Positions 6,055 to 8,179 of a DNA stretch of 8,179 nt are shown in pieces. Source of the stretch: UBA6215 sp964484255 (GTDB lineage: Bacteria; Omnitrophota; Gorgyraeia; Pluralincolimonadales; Pluralincolimonadaceae); the NCBI GenBank assembly GCA_964484255.1, contig CAZAEH010000042.1, positions 1 to 8,179 on the forward strand, in the 5' to 3' direction. How positions within the stretch are numbered: the first letter of the stretch is position 1; every line of letters starts with the position of its first letter. The translations under genes and the position numbers were made by a program. Under the pieces are notes generated by a model, which saw nothing but the letters and a program-made list of their open reading frames with translations, ran no database searches and was not told where the DNA came from.

Positions 6055-6998
6055 TCCAGCCCCACTTTAAGCTTCTTCAGGTTATCTTCCATTATGCTAA
6101 TGTAAGTCACTCCCGACTTAAGTTCGTCTTTCGAAACATTGTGCGCGCCATGGAGCAGTTCAAGCTTTGCTCCAGTCTCCTGCGATATGGTCCTGGCTAC
6201 CTTAGGATCGAGCAATTCTTCGTAATAGATGTATTTAATGCCCGACCCTTTAAGTTTCTTTATCAGTTCCGCGATCGCCTTCGGGCTCGGTTCGGCGTTA
6301 GGTGAAAAACCCTCATAGGGTGAATCATGCTCCAAACCGTATCTCCCGGCAAAATACCCGAAAGCAAAATGCCCGCCATATATTATAGTCTTATATTTCG
6401 CCTTGGCAAGTGTCTCTTTATACCGCCTATCGAGGTCCGCCAGTTTCGCATTATATTCCGCGGCATTCTTCAGGTAATAAGCCCCGTTGCCCGGATCTTT
6501 TCCGGCGAATGCCTTGGCAATGGTCTCGACCATTATTTGCGCATTGCCCAGGTCAAGCCATATATGCGGGTCCTTACCGCCGTGGTGGTGATGGTGGCCG
6601 TGTCCGCTTTCTTCCTCATCATGGTCCTCGTCGTGGTCCTCTTCTTCATCCATCAATTTGATGCCCGCGCTCGCATCCACGACCGTCGGACCTTTACCGA
6701 TGATGCCTTTTACAAGGTCCTCTGCCCATGGCTCCATATATTTGCCGGTATAAATGAACACATCCGCCTTATTGATCCTTACCACATCCTGCGGCTTAGG
6801 CTCGAAAGTATGCGGTTCCACTCCCGGCGGCAGCAGCAAGCTGACATCGACCTTATCCCTTCCTACTTGCCTGGCGAAATCATATGTAGGGAACAGGGTA
6901 GTAACCACTTCAAGCCTACCATTACTATCCCTGGCAAAAACTTCGGGAGCATATAACACCAGCGCAAACAACGCGCAGGCAACGGCACGCCTTAACAT
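6045..6998 (-). CDS. znuA: Zinc ABC transporter, substrate-binding protein
   Basis: Exported metal-binding receptor of the cluster A-I (ZnuA/TroA) family, 317 residues. Residues 1-22 are a signal peptide (basic MLRR, hydrophobic core, probable cleavage after V20-F-A22). No lipobox cysteine is placed for anchoring, so it is probably periplasmic and soluble. Metal-ligand histidines are H63 (GVEPHTFEPKP), H145 (KDPHIWLD) and H210 (YGGHFAFGYF). The segment LELLHGAHNVS near 279-289 replaces the L-DPLG ligand loop of E. coli ZnuA, a variation found in relatives. Between H63 and H145 lies a His/Asp/Glu-rich loop (about 117-141, with five consecutive His at 135-139), typical of zinc-specific members. 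The ATG at 6998 is preferred because AGGAGG (7010-7005) is 6 nt upstream and it begins the signal peptide; a longer reading to 7085 has neither. Confidence 0.94.
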   Translation of the reverse strand: MLRRAVACALFALVLYAPEVFARDSNGRLEVVTTLFPTYDFARQVGRDKVDVSLLLPPGVEPHTFEPKPQDVVRINKADVFIYTGKYMEPWAEDLVKGIIGKGPTVVDASAGIKLMDEEEDHDEDHDEEESGHGHHHHHGGKDPHIWLDLGNAQIMVETIAKAFAGKDPGNGAYYLKNAAEYNAKLADLDRRYKETLAKAKYKTIIYGGHFAFGYFAGRYGLEHDSPYEGFSPNAEPSPKAIAELIKKLKGSGIKYIYYEELLDPKVARTISQETGAKLELLHGAHNVSKDELKSGVTYISIMEDNLKKLKVGLECR

Positions 6999-7004
6999 AT
7001 GATA

Positions 7005-7010
7005 CCTCCT
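7005..7010 (-). promoter_or_regulatory. Ribosome binding site of znuA
   Basis: AGGAGG on the minus strand with 6 nt to the ATG at 6998-6996. It fixes the znuA start at the signal peptide rather than at the upstream in-frame codon at 7085, which would overlap the regulator gene. Confidence 0.85.
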
Positions 7011-7028
7011 GGTCTTTTGGTATAAATG

Positions 7029-7039
7029 GAAATAATTTC
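7029..7039. promoter_or_regulatory. Candidate regulator-binding palindrome upstream of znuA
   Basis: GAAAT-A-ATTTC, a perfect dyad with 5-bp arms and a 1-nt centre, lies in the 58-bp AT-rich gap between the Fur-family gene and znuA. The gap is the only real intergenic space in this gene cluster. A Zur or Fur site would be expected here if znuA has its own promoter. The palindrome is shorter than known Zur boxes and I see no convincing -35/-10 pair beside it, so this is weak. Confidence 0.25.
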
Positions 7040-7056
7040 TGTGTAATGGCAAAAAA

Positions 7057-7470
7057 TTATTTTTCAGAGCAGCTGCCGCAGACACCGTTGACCTGCATGT
7101 AATGGCTGACCACTGTATATCCCTTTATCTTCTTTTTACCTGAAAGGCTGCAACCCGGCATTTCCTCTACCTTGCCGCACTTTACGCATACAATGTGGTG
7201 GTGGTGGCTGCCGTGTTCAGCCGTGCATAACCCGTAATGTTTTCTTCGGTCAAACTGCTGGACCCTTGTCAGGACCCCGCAATCGACAAGGCTTTCCAGG
7301 TTGCGGTAGACACCGGGAAGACCGCAACGGTCGAATTTCCTTTTCAGCCTTTTCCATGCTTCTTCGGCCGTCAAATGGCTCTTGCAATCCTCAAAAAGAG
7401 CGATTATCGCTTTCCTGCGAGGGGTCAGCTTAAGCCCTCTTTCCCTTAATCTATCAGTGTAAGATATCAT
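7057..7470 (-). CDS. zur: Fur-family metalloregulator, probably the zinc sensor Zur
   Basis: Dimeric metal-dependent repressor, 137 residues, normal for Fur/Zur. The N-terminal winged helix (about 1-80) contains LKLTPRRKAIIALFE (13-27) and the recognition helix GVYRNLESLVDCGVL (53-67). The metal site EHGSHHHHIVCVKCG is at 85-99. C95-X2-C98 and the C-terminal C131-X2-C134 form the structural zinc site. The ATG at 7470 is chosen because AAGGTGG lies 4 nt upstream and it matches the usual Fur start (longer readings run into the upstream gene). It overlaps the VIT-family stop as ATGA and sits 58 bp before znuA. The znuACB neighbourhood argues for Zur over Fur, PerR or Mur; residues alone do not settle it. 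It is expected to repress znuACB when zinc is plentiful. Confidence 0.88.
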   Translation of the reverse strand: MISYTDRLRERGLKLTPRRKAIIALFEDCKSHLTAEEAWKRLKRKFDRCGLPGVYRNLESLVDCGVLTRVQQFDRRKHYGLCTAEHGSHHHHIVCVKCGKVEEMPGCSLSGKKKIKGYTVVSHYMQVNGVCGSCSEK

Positions 7471-8179
7471 ATATCCACCTTCAGCACGTTCCTGACAGCC
7501 AGCCCGATCAGGAAACTCAGCGCCGCAACGCCGAGGCTTATCGCGGACATCTCTATGAACCTCGCTGCAAACGGTATCTCTTTTACGACAGAATAGTAGA
7601 AAGTGAAGAAATAGATCAGCACGACTGCGAATACGATCGTAAGCGCAAGCGAGATATAACAATTGCTCATCACAAAATACGGCAGCACGAGCGCGATGAC
7701 AGTAAATACATACGCGACCCCTGTGTATATCGATGCCTTTAAAGGGCTCTTTTGTTCCCCTTCGGTCTTAGTCGAAAGGTACTCCGACGCGGCCATCGAG
7801 AGCGACGCCGAAAATCCCATTATCAGGCCGACCATGCCTATCAGTCTTGAATCGCGCAGGGCAAAAGTAAAACCGGCAAGCGCCCCGGTAAATTCCACCA
7901 GGGCGTCATTCAACCCCAGGACGACAGAACCCATATATTTGAGTTTGTCCTCGTCTATCATCCCTATAAGCAGATTCTCGTGGCCGTTCTCTTCCTTTTG
8001 TATCCGGCCGGCTTCAGGGACCGTGGCAGAAAGCCTGCCGTAAGACTCCTGCGCGCCCTTCTCCCCCCTCTCCATGAGTTTTATCCCGAAAGTAACGCCG
8101 AAGATCATGGAGACCAAGACATAAAAGATGTATTTTCCGCCATCCGATGTGACATCCAAGCCGGAAGCGTTTTTCAATA
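7467..8179 (-). CDS. Rubrerythrin-like/VIT1-CCC1 fusion metal transporter, 5' end outside the window
   Basis: Membrane protein combining part of a ferritin-like (rubrerythrin-type) cytoplasmic domain with a C-terminal VIT1/CCC1 transporter. About 237 residues are visible. Numbering from the TTG at 8177, the region 15-78 (KYIFYVLVSMIFGVTFGIKL, then ERGEKGAQESY and an E63-x2-H66 motif in KEENGHENLL) matches the latter half of the ferritin-like domain of such fusions. Residues 79-236 form the VIT domain with about 5 membrane segments, including the conserved GLNDALVEFTGALAG and SMAASEYLSTKTEGE. These proteins are related to MbfA-type Fe/Mn exporters. The frame stays open past the TTG to the edge, and roughly the first helical pair of the domain is expected beyond it. 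The stop overlaps the zur start, so the two genes are translationally coupled. Confidence 0.88.
   Translation of the reverse strand, partial: LKNASGLDVTSDGGKYIFYVLVSMIFGVTFGIKLMERGEKGAQESYGRLSATVPEAGRIQKEENGHENLLIGMIDEDKLKYMGSVVLGLNDALVEFTGALAGFTFALRDSRLIGMVGLIMGFSASLSMAASEYLSTKTEGEQKSPLKASIYTGVAYVFTVIALVLPYFVMSNCYISLALTIVFAVVLIYFFTFYYSVVKEIPFAARFIEMSAISLGVAALSFLIGLAVRNVLKVDI

Noticed and set aside
6575..6605. GTG/GAT-rich low-complexity stretch resembling a microsatellite
   Set aside because: It is the plus-strand view of the His-rich loop codons of znuA; the similar run near 7196-7210 encodes the His cluster of the Fur-family protein.
6327..6956. A 209-codon plus-strand open frame
   Set aside because: Antisense to znuA, which has a signal peptide, metal ligands and a proper ribosome binding site. 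No domain is recognisable in the plus-strand product.
7057..7662. Long version of the Fur-family protein starting at 7662
   Set aside because: The extra 64 residues overlap the VIT gene in another frame and look like shadow sequence. The ATG at 7470 has AAGGTGG and gives a normal-length Fur protein.

Overview
The window is a gene-dense bacterial fragment in which every gene I can support lies on the minus strand, so transcription runs from high to low coordinates. The gene content suggests an anaerobic or microaerophilic bacterium: a class I-type hybrid-cluster protein, an Fe-S-type Rrf2 regulator, and a rubrerythrin-like/VIT1 metal transporter. About 50% GC with frequent ATA and AGG codons over positions 1900-8179 would fit a candidate-phylum lineage such as Omnitrophota. 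That assignment is a guess; no rRNA or marker gene is present to test it.

Region A (1-1740) is visibly lower in GC and holds a two-gene unit. An Rrf2-family regulator with three cysteines (1238-1654) sits 26 bp upstream of hcp (1-1211). A good sigma70-type promoter overlaps an imperfect palindrome just before the regulator, which suggests an autoregulated rrf2-hcp operon answering nitric oxide or redox stress. Hcp is intact for about 383 codons. Near position 60 the homology stops abruptly, although the frame stays open to the window edge. The last 60 bases are probably a mobile-element end, a rearrangement or an assembly junction.

Region B (1740-1886) is a short non-coding transition where base composition changes. 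I see no clear terminator in it.

Region C (1887-8179) is a tightly packed block with overlapping or closely spaced genes. In transcription order it holds: a 5'-truncated rubrerythrin-like/VIT1 metal transporter; a Fur-family regulator, probably Zur; the zinc ABC importer znuA-znuC-znuB; a GT-C membrane glycosyltransferase overlapping znuB; an unannotated 36-residue single-span membrane protein with a strong ribosome binding site; and an APC-superfamily amino-acid permease. The first five form a recognisable metal-homeostasis module (Fe/Mn export or storage, Zn sensing, Zn import). The glycosyltransferase, microprotein and permease are downstream passengers with no obvious link to zinc. The least expected items are the microprotein at 3271-3381 and the broken hcp.
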